From assembly GCF_000744835.1 (NCBI RefSeq), contig NZ_JQMS01000001.1, forward strand, positions 248,001-312,000: a DNA stretch of 64,000 nt. Reading direction: 5' to 3'. Shown here piece by piece: positions 45,513 through 55,179 of the stretch (the first letter of the stretch is position 1; every line of letters begins with the position of its first letter). Both the position numbers and the translations under genes were made by a program. Origin of the DNA: Flavobacterium sp. 83 (GTDB taxonomy: Bacteria > Bacteroidota > Bacteroidia > Flavobacteriales > Flavobacteriaceae). The notes below the pieces were generated by a model, which was not told the DNA's origin, searched no databases, and saw only the letters and a list, made by a program, of their open reading frames with translations.

Positions 45513-46367
45513 TTAAACTTTAAACTTTAAACATTTTTTCAAACTTTCCTTATAATGAGGAACATTAACCCCATAGACTTTTTTAATTTTACTTTTATCC
45601 AATAAAGAATAAGCAGGACGCTTTGCAGGTGTAGGATAAGCCGTTGACGGAATACCACTTACTTCGCAACTGTATCCACTAATTTCTTGGATAGCCAAAA
45701 CAAACTCATACCAGCTGATTTCACCTTCATTAGAATAATTATAGATTCCTGGAATCCACTCTTGGGCTGTTACGATGTCCATCATAGCCTGAGCTAAATC
45801 GGCAGCATAAGTTGGCGAACCAATTTGGTCATTTACCACTCCAATACTCTCGCGTTCCTGCAACAATCGTTGCATTGTTTTTACAAAATTATTTCCAAAT
45901 CTACTATAAACCCATGAGGTTCTCATGATAATAGCATCTGAATTTACTTTTAAACAAGCTAATTCACCTGCCCTTTTACTGGCACCGTACACATTAACAG
46001 GTTCCGTAACAGCTTCCTCTGTCAATGCAACGGATGATGTACCGTCAAAAACATAATCAGTCGAAACATGAATTAGTTTTACGGAATTATCTTTAGCATA
46101 TTGGGCAATAATACCAACAGCCAAATGATTCACAACATCGGCTAATTCTTGTTCGGTTTCTGCTTTATCAACGGCAGTATAAGCACCACAATTCAAAATT
46201 ACATTTGGAGAAATGGCGTCCAACTGGTTTTGTAATACTGCTAATTCATCCAGTGAAACTTGTGTTCTATCGGCAAAAATCCATTCAAATTGAGAATAGT
46301 TTTCAGACAACACTTTCAATTCCGAACCTAATTGTCCGGTCGCTCCGGTTACTAAAATTTTTTGCAT
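45513..46367 (-). CDS. rfbD: dTDP-4-dehydrorhamnose reductase
   Basis: About 284 residues from the ATG at 46367. I chose that start because MQKILVTGATGQLGSELK is the normal RmlD beginning and leaves no overlap with rfbC; an ATG at 46397 would add ten residues and overlap. NCGAYTAVDKAETEQ, HVSTDYVFDG, VYGASKRAGE with the Tyr-Lys pair and TSWVYSRFGNNFV are RmlD hallmarks. It reduces the 4-keto group to finish dTDP-L-rhamnose. Confidence 0.96.
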   Translation of the reverse strand: MQKILVTGATGQLGSELKVLSENYSQFEWIFADRTQVSLDELAVLQNQLDAISPNVILNCGAYTAVDKAETEQELADVVNHLAVGIIAQYAKDNSVKLIHVSTDYVFDGTSSVALTEEAVTEPVNVYGASKRAGELACLKVNSDAIIMRTSWVYSRFGNNFVKTMQRLLQERESIGVVNDQIGSPTYAADLAQAMMDIVTAQEWIPGIYNYSNEGEISWYEFVLAIQEISGYSCEVSGIPSTAYPTPAKRPAYSLLDKSKIKKVYGVNVPHYKESLKKCLKFKV

Positions 46368-46368
46368 A

Positions 46369-46920
46369 TTATTCAAAAGTCCAATCGATTTGGTCAAAAC
46401 CAGGCAATATCAAATCTTTTTCCGAAACAATTACTTCATCAGGATTCACTTGCCAATCAATTGCTAAAGTTGGATCATCATAACGAATCCCTCTTTCACT
46501 CTCTTTATGATACAATTGATCTACTTTATAAAGTACGGAAGCTGTTTCACTCAAAACCGAAAACCCATGAGCAAAGCCATGAGGCACCATTAATTGTTTT
46601 TTATTTTCAGCGCTTAAAACAACACTGAAATGCTGACCGTAAGTAGGTGAGTTTTTACGCAAATCTACCGCAACATCAAGAATTTCACCTTCCAATACAC
46701 GTACTAATTTAGCTTGTGCAAAAGGGTTAATCTGCAAGTGCAATCCGCGAATCACCCCGCGTTTAGAAAAAGACTGATTGTCTTGTACAAACTGATATTC
46801 AATTCCCTTTTCATGAAATTGAGCTTGGTTGTAGGCTTCGAAAAAATACCCTCTTGAGTCTTCAAAAACTCTAGGAGTAATGATTACTAAATCCTGTATA
46901 AATGTTTTTTCAACGTTCAT
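46369..46920 (-). CDS. rfbC: dTDP-4-dehydrorhamnose 3,5-epimerase
   Basis: A 183-residue RmlC: FEDSRGYFFEAYN, FVQDNQSFSKRGVIRGLHLQ with the catalytic His, VRVLEGEILDVAVDLRKNSPT with the Asp, MVPHGFAHGFSVLSE and the Tyr-containing VLYKVDQLYHKESERGI. It epimerises C3 and C5 of dTDP-4-keto-6-deoxyglucose. It directly precedes rfbD with a one-base gap. Confidence 0.97.
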   Translation of the reverse strand: MNVEKTFIQDLVIITPRVFEDSRGYFFEAYNQAQFHEKGIEYQFVQDNQSFSKRGVIRGLHLQINPFAQAKLVRVLEGEILDVAVDLRKNSPTYGQHFSVVLSAENKKQLMVPHGFAHGFSVLSETASVLYKVDQLYHKESERGIRYDDPTLAIDWQVNPDEVIVSEKDLILPGFDQIDWTFE

Positions 46921-46930
46921 ATTGTAATTA

Positions 46931-47830
46931 TTATTTTTTAAATGATTGGAAAGTTTTTAACAAACCTTCTTTTGATTGTATCGGTAAAGGTTTACCGATA
47001 GCGGCAACAATTTTTTCATTACTGACTACATAATTCTCCGTTAATTTTTGCAAACGCTCGGAATTTAAAGGCAAATATACATAATCTCCAAGTTGTGCTA
47101 TCCCTTTTATCAAAGAAGCCGGGATAGACCAAATAACACTTTTTTTCTCTAAGCTTGTCCCCAACAGCCGAATTAGTTCATTTGTTGATAATGGTTCAGT
47201 ATCAGCAATTTGATAAATGCCCGAAGGGATTGCTGGATTTCCTAATAACTCTTGGATAACAAAACAAAGGTTTTCAATACTTAAAAAAGAACGTTCATTT
47301 TGGAAATCTCCCAATGGCCATGGCAATCCTTTGGAAACCAACTGATACAATAAATTCAAATTGCCTTTATTTCCAGGACCATGAATCATACAAGGCCTTA
47401 AGATATAAACTCTTTTTCCTATGGGTAATTCTTGGGATAGTATATAGTTTTCTGCCAATTGTTTTGCTATGCCATAATGGGTTTTGGGATTGGGTATTTC
47501 GTCTTCGGTCAATATTTCTTTTACTTCATCAGCTGCCGCTTTTACGGTACTCATAAAAATAAAAACGGTAGCATTGGATATCAAGAAAGCATCAAACAAT
47601 TGTTTGGTCAACTCAAAATTAGCTTCATAATAATCGGCAGGATTGGATACTTTTTTCAAATCATGCGCTTTGCCTGCCAAATGAATGACAGCATCCGTCT
47701 TCAAATCAAACTGTTGATTGGGAATATAACGGACACTCATAGACTTTAAATCATGTGAGTCTTTCAAATAGGCTCGAAGATTAGTCCCCACAAATCCTGA
47801 TGCGCCTGTGATAGTGATTTTATTTCGCAT
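46931..47830 (-). CDS. SDR-family nucleotide-sugar 4-reductase/epimerase (WbpV/WreQ-like)
   Basis: A 299-residue extended SDR: KITITGASGFVGTNLRAYL, VIHLAGKAHDLKK, FMSTVKAAADEVKE with the catalytic Ser, HYGIAKQLAEN with Tyr and Lys, ILRPCMIHGPGNKGNL and FLSIENLCFVIQEL. The T-V-K-A-A-A-D-E motif resembles the S-I-K-V-N-G-E of WbpV and WreQ reductases, which turn UDP-4-keto-6-deoxy-GlcNAc into UDP-FucNAc or UDP-QuiNAc. The PglF-like dehydratase and the WecA/WbpL-like transferase are in the same operon, which fits. A 4-epimerase remains possible. Confidence 0.8.
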   Translation of the reverse strand: MRNKITITGASGFVGTNLRAYLKDSHDLKSMSVRYIPNQQFDLKTDAVIHLAGKAHDLKKVSNPADYYEANFELTKQLFDAFLISNATVFIFMSTVKAAADEVKEILTEDEIPNPKTHYGIAKQLAENYILSQELPIGKRVYILRPCMIHGPGNKGNLNLLYQLVSKGLPWPLGDFQNERSFLSIENLCFVIQELLGNPAIPSGIYQIADTEPLSTNELIRLLGTSLEKKSVIWSIPASLIKGIAQLGDYVYLPLNSERLQKLTENYVVSNEKIVAAIGKPLPIQSKEGLLKTFQSFKK

Positions 47831-47832
47831 TA

Positions 47833-48936
47833 CTATTTATATAAACTTAAATAAGCTTCTGACATTTTCTCTCTGGAAAATAATTTCACCCGTTCTAAAG
47901 CATTTGAAGAAAAAAGTTCATACAACGGTTTATCAGTAATTATTTTTTCTATTGCCAATTGTAAAGCTTCCGCATTTTTGGGTTCCACTGTAATTCCGGA
48001 ATAATTATGTAAAGAAACAAAAGGAACTCCTGAATCTAAACTGGTATTAATCACAGGCAAACCATTTGCCATTGCTTCTAATTGCACTACGCCAAACGCT
48101 TCCGCTTCATTAATGGATGGCAAAATAAACAAATCAGAAGATCTATAGACTTCAGCTAATTTTTCGTCACTTGCATTGTCAATAAAACAAACTTTATCCT
48201 TGATATTTAATCCGTTTACTAATTCTTCTAAATTAGAATGCTCTTCGCCATTACCAACAACAGTTAAATTTACTTTTAAAGTCTCAATTGCTTTTAGTAA
48301 ATATTCAACACCCTTATATTTCCTTAATTTACCCACAAAAAGCAATTTGAAAACTCGATTCTCTGGATATTTTTTACTTTCTGCCAGGGAATATTTGGGA
48401 TCAAAACTCAGTGGAATAACGGTAACTTTATGTTTGTATTTTCTCAATATATCGGACGCTTCAAAAAGTTGTGGAGATGTTACAACTATTGCATCCGCTC
48501 TTTCCAATAATTTTTCAATCATTGGATTATATACATTTCCGATCCAGCTCCATCTTGAATTTTTAATATTGGCGTGCCAAGTAATTATAAATTTTTTATC
48601 ACCCATTTTTTTCAAATACCGCAGTAAAGTCAACTCCATCGTTGGAAAAGGATAATGATGGTGTATCACATCATGGTCCTTTATTAATTTCTTTAATGAC
48701 GGATATCTTAAATTTAGAGGTTGGCTTTTTAGGTAAAAAGGCGTCGCTTCTTTGACGACGGTAATCCTGTTAAACTGCTTAGTTTCTTTACTGAAGTTTC
48801 TTAAATGATTATTGGAATATACAGTGAAATCAGCTTCATTTGAAATGGCAACAATCCCTTCAACTATATTTTTTACAACAGATTCCATTCCACCCTGACA
48901 GGGATCATAATATTTTACAATGTTCAATATTTTCAT
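47833..48936 (-). CDS. Family 4 glycosyltransferase
   Basis: A 367-residue GT-B enzyme: ILNIVKYYDPCQGGMESVVKN, HHHYPFPTMELTLL, LLFVGKLRKYKGVEYLLKA, LTVVGNGEEHSNLEEL and SINEAEAFGVVQLEAMANG with the EX7E motif. The GGMESV loop is typical of GT4 members of O-antigen loci. It ends 2 bases before the WbpV-like SDR, so the two are co-transcribed. The 214-base gap upstream (48937-49150) is non-coding with no site I can name. Confidence 0.92.
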   Translation of the reverse strand: MKILNIVKYYDPCQGGMESVVKNIVEGIVAISNEADFTVYSNNHLRNFSKETKQFNRITVVKEATPFYLKSQPLNLRYPSLKKLIKDHDVIHHHYPFPTMELTLLRYLKKMGDKKFIITWHANIKNSRWSWIGNVYNPMIEKLLERADAIVVTSPQLFEASDILRKYKHKVTVIPLSFDPKYSLAESKKYPENRVFKLLFVGKLRKYKGVEYLLKAIETLKVNLTVVGNGEEHSNLEELVNGLNIKDKVCFIDNASDEKLAEVYRSSDLFILPSINEAEAFGVVQLEAMANGLPVINTSLDSGVPFVSLHNYSGITVEPKNAEALQLAIEKIITDKPLYELFSSNALERVKLFSREKMSEAYLSLYK

Positions 48937-49150
48937 GACGTATGCTAACTATTTTTCATTAATATATCCACATTCGGTTAATCTGGATTCAATTCTCCAA
49001 ACCTCCCTTTTCCTATGCTCTTCTTTCTAACACTCATCAATTTATAATGTGTAACAGGAACTATTAAAACTACTGTTACTCTATATAATCAAACTGTCAA
49101 CTATAATCAAGACTTATTACATTGGCTATTATCCGCTCTTTATTTTTATT

Positions 49151-49888
49151 TTAAGCTACCCTTTTAAGGTATTGAAGGATAAACTGCATTCTATATCTTA
49201 TTTTAAAATTCAAACTGTTCTTACTTTTCGCCGCCGAAGCTGTTACTGCTCCGCTATGTCGTTTATATCGAATGTATTTTTTTTCAATAAAAGCCACTTT
49301 CCCATTTTTTTCAGCAATAAGGCCAATCCACATATCATGCGCAATAAGGTCTTTTGGAAATGGTAACGCCTTCAACAACACACTCCGATCAAAAACCATA
49401 CAACAACCCAAATACGAATTTTTGATTATATTCCTAAAAAAACCCTTTTGTGATTTTACTTTTTCAAAATAGGACACGGCTATAACCGTATCGACTTCAT
49501 CCACAACAGTGGCATCGTGAATAATAAGATTAAGCTGTTCCTCTTTTAATAGTAAAACACAACCCGCTACTTTATCATCTTCCCAAACATCATCTTGATC
49601 AGATAAAAAAATATAATCTCCTGTGGCATAAGACAGAGCATTCTCGAAATTTTGGGTTACTTGGTACGATTTGCTTTGTTTAGAATGTTTTAATTTACTG
49701 GAATCAGTTGGAATCAGTTTGATTCTTGGATCTGAAAAAGACGAAATAATATTGATGGTATCATCAGAAGATCCGTCATCAGAAATGATTATTTCATCAG
49801 TATCAGACAACTGTTTTAGTATACTTTGCAATTGTTCTTTAATGAATTTTTCTCCATTAAAGGTAGCCATACAAACTGAAATTTTCAT
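49151..49888 (-). CDS. Family 2 glycosyltransferase
   Basis: A GT2 of about 245 residues. MKISVCMATFNGEKFIKEQL is the usual start, so I favour the ATG at 49888; an ATG at 49918 would add ten residues and overlap the next gene by 11 bases. EIIISDDGSSDDTINII, YIFLSDQDDVWEDDKV with the metal-binding acidic cluster, and LIAHDMWIGLIAEKNG are typical of a rhamnosyltransferase-like GT2 subgroup (SDQDD...W..DK). Fits the dTDP-rhamnose supply. Exact donor unproven. Confidence 0.9.
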   Translation of the reverse strand: MKISVCMATFNGEKFIKEQLQSILKQLSDTDEIIISDDGSSDDTINIISSFSDPRIKLIPTDSSKLKHSKQSKSYQVTQNFENALSYATGDYIFLSDQDDVWEDDKVAGCVLLLKEEQLNLIIHDATVVDEVDTVIAVSYFEKVKSQKGFFRNIIKNSYLGCCMVFDRSVLLKALPFPKDLIAHDMWIGLIAEKNGKVAFIEKKYIRYKRHSGAVTASAAKSKNSLNFKIRYRMQFILQYLKRVA

Positions 49889-49907
49889 GGTTTTCGTTTT
49901 TATACTA

Positions 49908-51095
49908 TTATTCTTCATTTTTTTCTTTCCATTTTATCAAAAGATTATCTTCATCACTGGGTGTTACAAAAAAGTAATTGCGATACGGCACCAGAACACT
50001 TTTAGTCATTGGGTTGGAAATAACTCTTGAAAAACGAATGGTTGGAAAAATTAATATTAATAAGACATAGGGAAAATAGAGCGCCTTTGGTATAAATTTA
50101 ATTAAATAAATAAAAACAAAAGCAACTCCAAAATAAAAATAGTACGAAAACCGATCCGCAATATCCTTGGAGTCTGAGAAAAAAATATTGATTATTATGA
50201 AAATAAAAAACGAGTTGATAAATAACCTCATTTTATAATTAGTAAAATCAATCTTCTCATAATTAACAAATAGTAATAAAAGGTAAATTGCATACAGTAT
50301 CCCTACTATACTAATAGAACTTTGCGCTTCTACAGTTGTTGAATTTAAATACAATTTTTGTGCAAAGATCAATTCGGGAAAATAGTTACTCAACCTTTCC
50401 AATATGGTCGTGACAAATGAAAAATGAGTAATCATTGTGATCAAATGCAACAACAAAAGTCCCAATATAAACAGTCGGCTAAATTTTATTTTAAAAACGA
50501 AATACAAGGGGATAAAAATCAATGCACTAACATGAAACAAAGACCCCAAAACATTTAAAAGAAAGAATTTTAAAAAACTGTTGTTAATATATTTAATGCT
50601 CAACAGAAAAATGTAAAAGGCGATGGATTGCCTTAAAATATCAAATTCCCGAAACATTGTAAAAGAAATGAATGTCGCTAAAAATAAAAATTTATACGTT
50701 ATCGTTTCTTCTTTCCAGGTAACGTAAAACAATACAGTATAACAAAATACAGAAACTAATACGGTTAGAGCTTGCAAACTACTGCTGGTCTCTGGGTCAA
50801 AAACCATATTGATCAGAGAAATTAAAATCTTAAAACCATATTCAATCCCTTTTTCAGCTTGAAAATTAGCGGCATTTCCTGCCATAACATCCCAAAATGG
50901 TTCAATACCTCTGATTATATTGTTGTAATTATACCAATCATTAGCCATTTTATACCGAAAACCGATAAAAAAAACCAGTACGAACCAAAAGATAAAAAAA
51001 AGCAATTTTTCAATTTTTTCAAAAGACTCAATCTTAATTAGATTGAATAATGAAATAATAAAAAGGAAGCTGAAAAATAAAATATATGGAATCAT
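49908..51095 (-). CDS. EpsG-like membrane protein, candidate Wzy polymerase
   Basis: A 395-residue polytopic protein of the EpsG family (PF14897), about ten or more hydrophobic segments. FRYKMANDWYNYNNII (R-x-x-x-x-N-D-W-x-x-Y, near residues 47-60) is the signature loop, followed by EKGIEYGFKILISLI. EpsG/Wzy proteins join lipid-linked repeat units in the periplasm. With the Wzx-like flippase at 56053-57420 it forms a Wzx/Wzy pathway. The start abuts the stop of the GT4 upstream by one base. Confidence 0.87.
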   Translation of the reverse strand: MIPYILFFSFLFIISLFNLIKIESFEKIEKLLFFIFWFVLVFFIGFRYKMANDWYNYNNIIRGIEPFWDVMAGNAANFQAEKGIEYGFKILISLINMVFDPETSSSLQALTVLVSVFCYTVLFYVTWKEETITYKFLFLATFISFTMFREFDILRQSIAFYIFLLSIKYINNSFLKFFLLNVLGSLFHVSALIFIPLYFVFKIKFSRLFILGLLLLHLITMITHFSFVTTILERLSNYFPELIFAQKLYLNSTTVEAQSSISIVGILYAIYLLLLFVNYEKIDFTNYKMRLFINSFFIFIIINIFFSDSKDIADRFSYYFYFGVAFVFIYLIKFIPKALYFPYVLLILIFPTIRFSRVISNPMTKSVLVPYRNYFFVTPSDEDNLLIKWKEKNEE

Positions 51096-52265
51096 TTAAT
51101 GGCTTGCTAAAAGTTGAGCATATAGATTTACAAGTAATTTGCTGTTTCTGGAAACGGCTAAATTATCATTATTTAAAGTAGGTGTATCGATTGGTTTAGG
51201 GTTCGTAAGAAATTGCAGCAGGCAATTTTCCAATCCTGTTTCATCATTCAAATCATAAACATACCCCTCGCCTCCATCTTTAATATATTCAGAAAGTGCT
51301 CCAACATTAGACACAATTACAGGAGTTTTAAAAGCTGCGGCAGTCATTAACACACCGCTTTGGGTCGCATCTCTATAGGGACAAATTAATACATCGGCTT
51401 GCTCAAATAAAGATTTAATTTCACTTTCTTCAATAAATCTATTGATGGTAATCAGCGAAGGCGAACCTATTAATTGTTCTGGCAACTGATAGGAATAATT
51501 GCCTTTACCAGCTATGACCAGCTTTATATCTGGGAAGTTTTGAACCACTTTGCCAAAAGCACTCAGCAACTCATCAATCCCTTTGTAAGGCGATAGTCTA
51601 CCAAAAAACAAAAGCACTTTTTCATTTGGCAACTTATTGATCTCAGGTATCTTTTTTGTTCCTAGTGCTGCATACGAATGGTACGGAACCAGTCTTAAAT
51701 CGGCAACGGGTACCTCAGGATGAAATACTTTTTCAAAAAGCAATTTGCTATAATCCGAAAAAGTAGCGAAAGCAGCAATCTTACTAAAAAGAATTTTGCG
51801 CATAATCACATAGCCCGAATTTTGTTCCCCTGAATGCGCAACCGGATCATGAACGTTCAAAACAATCTTTCTGTTTTTTAATAGTAATGCAAAAGCTAAC
51901 ATTCTCCCAGATATATCGTCAAAATGAACAATCTGTGGTTTTAGACGCTTTTGGAGCTTGAGAAGTGCAAAAGTAATCCGTATGATATTCATTCCAATTT
52001 TTGGAGGAAAAAACACAAAATGAACCGATTGACATCCTTCAAAATAATGTTCAAACAATTTTACATTTTCAATTTTGTCTTTTATCGCATCAAATGAATA
52101 AATTCCCTCGAGAGCAAAACCTTCTTTTAATTTAAAAATGGTATGATTGGGTGCATGCAAGCTAACACAAACCATTACATGTAAATTGACATGCTGTTTT
52201 AAATCATTTATTTGTTCAGCGGAATAATCCAGTAAAGGAGGCGAACAGCAATATAAGATATTCAT
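51096..52265 (-). CDS. Family 4 glycosyltransferase
   Basis: A 389-residue GT-B enzyme: NILYCCSPPLLDYSAEQIN, VHFDDISGRML, VLNVHDPVAHSGEQN, LLFFGRLSPYKGIDELLSAF and VIAGKGNYSYQL. In the C-terminal region DVLICPYRDATQSGVLMTAAAF shows D...T in place of the EX7E pair, as in a known GT4 subgroup with Y.DATQSGV. The enzyme is therefore likely active. It starts 133 bases from the next GT2 gene. Confidence 0.88.
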   Translation of the reverse strand: MNILYCCSPPLLDYSAEQINDLKQHVNLHVMVCVSLHAPNHTIFKLKEGFALEGIYSFDAIKDKIENVKLFEHYFEGCQSVHFVFFPPKIGMNIIRITFALLKLQKRLKPQIVHFDDISGRMLAFALLLKNRKIVLNVHDPVAHSGEQNSGYVIMRKILFSKIAAFATFSDYSKLLFEKVFHPEVPVADLRLVPYHSYAALGTKKIPEINKLPNEKVLLFFGRLSPYKGIDELLSAFGKVVQNFPDIKLVIAGKGNYSYQLPEQLIGSPSLITINRFIEESEIKSLFEQADVLICPYRDATQSGVLMTAAAFKTPVIVSNVGALSEYIKDGGEGYVYDLNDETGLENCLLQFLTNPKPIDTPTLNNDNLAVSRNSKLLVNLYAQLLASH

Positions 52266-52397
52266 AAAGGTTGATATTAAACTTAAAAACTATTTTCGGG
52301 CTGTTTTTAGCAGAGCCTCAAATAAAAACTTTCAAACAGTACATTTTAGAACAGTCAAATCTAAATTTGAGCTGGACCCTTCTCCAGCAAGCACTAC

Positions 52398-53321
52398 TTA
52401 TTTATTAGATTCCTGGTAGAGATGGTACTCATATTGGTTTAATTTCAGACAAGATAGCCAGTAAGAAACCCGCTCGTGATTGCTTCTGACCTTAAAAAGA
52501 ACAATTCTTGTCCATGCCGTTAAAAGAAACAGAAAAAAAGAAACGGGTATCCATTTTTTTTTACCGGTCTTCTCAAAGTAGATGTATTTACTTTTTATAA
52601 TACGGCGCATTGTATTTTCTTTAATCGTTTCCGAAGCACCTTCGAGATGTATAATTTTGGCCTCTGGAACGGATGCTACAGCATATCCTTGTTTTTTAAT
52701 TCTAAGTGTTAACTCGGTTTCCTCAAAATACATAAAAAAATCCGGATCAAATAAACCAACTTCATCCAGAACTTTTTTTCGAATCATCATATCAGCACCC
52801 GTTATATATCCATTTAAAATCAAATTTTGATCAGAATGGTTGAAAATGCTATTTTTGCCATAGCGAATCTTTGAAATAGCACCACCCAAAAGAACATCTG
52901 CATCTGTGGAAAGCCCTGGCATTAACTGACAAAACGAGTCGGTAGGTTGCTGATTCGCATCATATAAATTAGCTCCACAAACCCCTACAGCAGTGTTTTT
53001 ATCCAAATAATCACACAAAATCGCAATAGCATTATTTAGTAAAATAGTATCTGAATTCAAAAGAAAAATGTAATCCCCTTTTGCTTTTTGTATTCCTAAA
53101 TTATTGGCACGTCCGAATCCTATATTCGCACCACTTTGAATAAAACTGATTTCTGGGAATGTATTTCTGATCAGTGTTTCTGAACCATCATGGGAATCAT
53201 TATCCACGACGAGTATTTCAAAAACGATATCAGCCGTTTTTTCATAAATGGAATGAATGCAATCGACCAGTAAATCTTTTGTATTGTAATTTACTATTAT
53301 TATAGAAACGGTAATTTTCAT
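52398..53321 (-). CDS. Family 2 glycosyltransferase, rhamnosyltransferase-like
   Basis: A 307-residue GT2: VSIIIVNYNTKDLLVDCIHS, EILVVDNDSHDGSETLI, GANIGFGRANNLGIQKAKG, YIFLLNSDTILLNNAI with the NSD metal site, and YFEETELTLRIKKQGY. The NYNT...NVGF.. and LNSDT features are those of the WbbL-type rhamnosyltransferases. A supply of dTDP-rhamnose is encoded in the same locus. The C-terminal ~60 residues include a hydrophobic segment. Confidence 0.9.
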   Translation of the reverse strand: MKITVSIIIVNYNTKDLLVDCIHSIYEKTADIVFEILVVDNDSHDGSETLIRNTFPEISFIQSGANIGFGRANNLGIQKAKGDYIFLLNSDTILLNNAIAILCDYLDKNTAVGVCGANLYDANQQPTDSFCQLMPGLSTDADVLLGGAISKIRYGKNSIFNHSDQNLILNGYITGADMMIRKKVLDEVGLFDPDFFMYFEETELTLRIKKQGYAVASVPEAKIIHLEGASETIKENTMRRIIKSKYIYFEKTGKKKWIPVSFFLFLLTAWTRIVLFKVRSNHERVSYWLSCLKLNQYEYHLYQESNK

Positions 53322-53349
53322 TTAATACTGTTTAATTTGAAAGTATGAT

Positions 53350-54195
53350 TTAACAAAATCTATCTTTCCTTTTACCACTCATACCATCGATAAAACCATA
53401 AAACAAAGCCATTGTTTTAGCCATTTTGTTATTTTCAGACAAGAGTACTTTTACAAATCTGAAAATAAAATACTCTTTAACAATTTCTTTCTTCAGGTCT
53501 TTTCCTATTTGTTGGGGATACTCTTTCCACAACAAGATATGATTACACAAAATAGAATAGGTTCTAAAAGCGGAATAGCCTAAAGTTGTAAAACCAAAAA
53601 TTGATTTTTGATGATTGCCATAGATCTGATGCAAAACACATTGGGTGTCCACTACGGTTTTATATCCCTTTGTATTGGCTCTAAAACAAATTTCATTATC
53701 TACACAGTCTATTTTATAATCTTCTCTAAAACCGCCTATTTCTTTTACTATCGTAACATCGTATACAGAACCTGAGGTAATACACCAACTGGTGTGCAAA
53801 AAATCATCTTGACGAACAAATTTACTATTTGGATTCACACCGTAAATGGCATTGCTATTTCCTAAATTTAATTGAATCCTGTTTTTATATAATTTAAAAC
53901 CACCAACTTCAAATAGACTGTCCTGATCCATGGTAAGCAAATGAGTATATTGATTGGCAATACACCAAGCAATGGCCTGATTCAACGGATAAGCAATACA
54001 TTCATTTTTTCCTGTAGAAAGCTGTTGTATCTTCTCTTCATATCCTGGCAAATCGATAAGCAATGGAGCGCCATCACTATTTGGGGTATTGTCCCAAAGA
54101 ATCAATGCATCCACTTCTGTAATATATCGGAGGATATTTTTTTTTAAATCACTTAAATCGGGGTAATAAACAACTACTATTGCTGCTAATTTCAT
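53350..54195 (-). CDS. Family 2 glycosyltransferase, rhamnosyltransferase-like
   Basis: A 281-residue GT2 with the rhamnosyltransferase pattern (TIGR01556 type): LAAIVVVYYPDLSDLKKNI, LILWDNTPNSD, THLLTMDQDSLFEVGGF with the MDQDS metal site, and GGFREDYKIDCVDNEICFRA with the acidic pair. It probably adds L-rhamnose from the dTDP donor made by rfbABCD. It is the last GT before a 351-base gap holding a palindromic repeat. Confidence 0.9.
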   Translation of the reverse strand: MKLAAIVVVYYPDLSDLKKNILRYITEVDALILWDNTPNSDGAPLLIDLPGYEEKIQQLSTGKNECIAYPLNQAIAWCIANQYTHLLTMDQDSLFEVGGFKLYKNRIQLNLGNSNAIYGVNPNSKFVRQDDFLHTSWCITSGSVYDVTIVKEIGGFREDYKIDCVDNEICFRANTKGYKTVVDTQCVLHQIYGNHQKSIFGFTTLGYSAFRTYSILCNHILLWKEYPQQIGKDLKKEIVKEYFIFRFVKVLLSENNKMAKTMALFYGFIDGMSGKRKDRFC

Positions 54196-54546
54196 GACGG
54201 CGGGTATTCTTTTTTATATTAAAAAACTCAGGATAAAATGAAGTAAATGAATTACAATAAAAAAATAATCGATTTCTTAAATAACCCGTTGGGTGTAATT
54301 AGGTTTTGATGATAATTTTTCCTCAGTTCGAGTGATTTTCGATAGAAAATCGTATCGAGAACAAGCAAAATCTCATTAAAAACGATTCTCGATACATTTT
54401 TTGTTCCGTTTTACTATACAAAAAACACTCGAATTGACGTTTTTAATAATTGCACCCAACGGGTTTAAATACTATTTTTTTAGAACTAATTTGATTGATT
54501 ATTTTGCAAACTATTTTATGATTTTAAATAGAATTGGCTTTTTTAA
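54196..54546. other. Intergenic gap of about 350 bases with a composite palindrome
   Basis: The gap between the rhamnosyltransferase-like gene and the hexapeptide acyltransferase contains no gene. Its centre (54283-54465) is a nested palindromic repeat, described separately; the flanks are AT-rich without any feature I can name. Confidence 0.7.
54283..54465. repeat. Nested palindromic repeat: MITE/REP-like element inside outer inverted repeats
   Basis: Outer inverted repeat: AACCCGTTGGGTGTAATTA (54283-54301) with TAATTGCACCCAACGGGTT (54447-54465), one mismatch. Inside is an element of the same family as the array at 37426-38341: left end CTCAGTTCGAGTG (54322-54334), right end CACTCGAATTGACG (54426-54439), and internal arms GTATCGAGAA (54352-54361) and TTCTCGATAC (54386-54395). 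GATTTTCGATAGAAAATC is a further small hairpin. Confidence 0.85.
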
Positions 54547-55179
54547 TTATTCAATTTCCCTTACAATTCGAGCAGGATTCCCTGCAGCTACGCTATTTCG
54601 CGGAATCGATTTTGTTACTACAGCATTTGCACCAATTATAGAATTTTCTCCAATAGTGACACCCGGTAGGACTACTACTCCTTCCCCTAACCAAACATTG
54701 TCTTCAATAATAACCGGTCCTTTACTAAACAATTTTCTCATCGCTGGCGGCAAAAACAAAGCATCTTTTGTTATTTCACCGTGAAAGTGATCACTTATAT
54801 AAACTTTACTTGCCATCAATACATTATTACCAATGGTAATCTTGTTTATTGCTCCTATATGGCAATCATGCTGTATAGAGACGTTATTTCCTATTGTGAT
54901 TTCAGGAGTGAATTTATCTCCTAAAACCTCCTCAAAAGCATGTATATGCAATCGATTTTGACAAGAAAACCCATCGCCTATCGCAATATGCTTACCACCG
55001 TGTAAATAAAGAGGATACGAAATTAAAAAACCTTCTCCCACTGCCTTAAATTCCCGTAAAAACCACATTGAATATAACTGATTATATAGTGAGGACAACT
55101 TTACAGATAATTTCCGAGAAAAAATATAAGAGAAAAAATATAGCATTCGTGCTATTATTTTTTTTATGGATTGTTTCAT
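54547..55179 (-). CDS. Hexapeptide-repeat O-acyltransferase (LbH fold, WcaF/Maa-like)
   Basis: A 210-residue left-handed beta-helix protein. Imperfect hexapeptide repeats run from about residue 75 to 205 (IGDGFS, IGNNVS, IGAINK, IGNNVL, IEDNVW, IGENSI), with the catalytic His in SDHFHGE and the ending AVVTKSIPRNSVAAGNPARIV typical of sugar O-acetyltransferases. It would move an acetyl group from acetyl-CoA to a sugar in the cytoplasm. It overlaps the GT2 upstream by 4 bases. It could supply the missing PglD step, but its shape looks more like an O-acetyltransferase. Confidence 0.9.
   Translation of the reverse strand: MKQSIKKIIARMLYFFSYIFSRKLSVKLSSLYNQLYSMWFLREFKAVGEGFLISYPLYLHGGKHIAIGDGFSCQNRLHIHAFEEVLGDKFTPEITIGNNVSIQHDCHIGAINKITIGNNVLMASKVYISDHFHGEITKDALFLPPAMRKLFSKGPVIIEDNVWLGEGVVVLPGVTIGENSIIGANAVVTKSIPRNSVAAGNPARIVREIE

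Noticed and set aside
48176..48655. 159-codon plus-strand frame
   Set aside because: It is antisense to a clear GT4 gene (47833-48936) with full motifs; the antisense protein is low-complexity and has no family.
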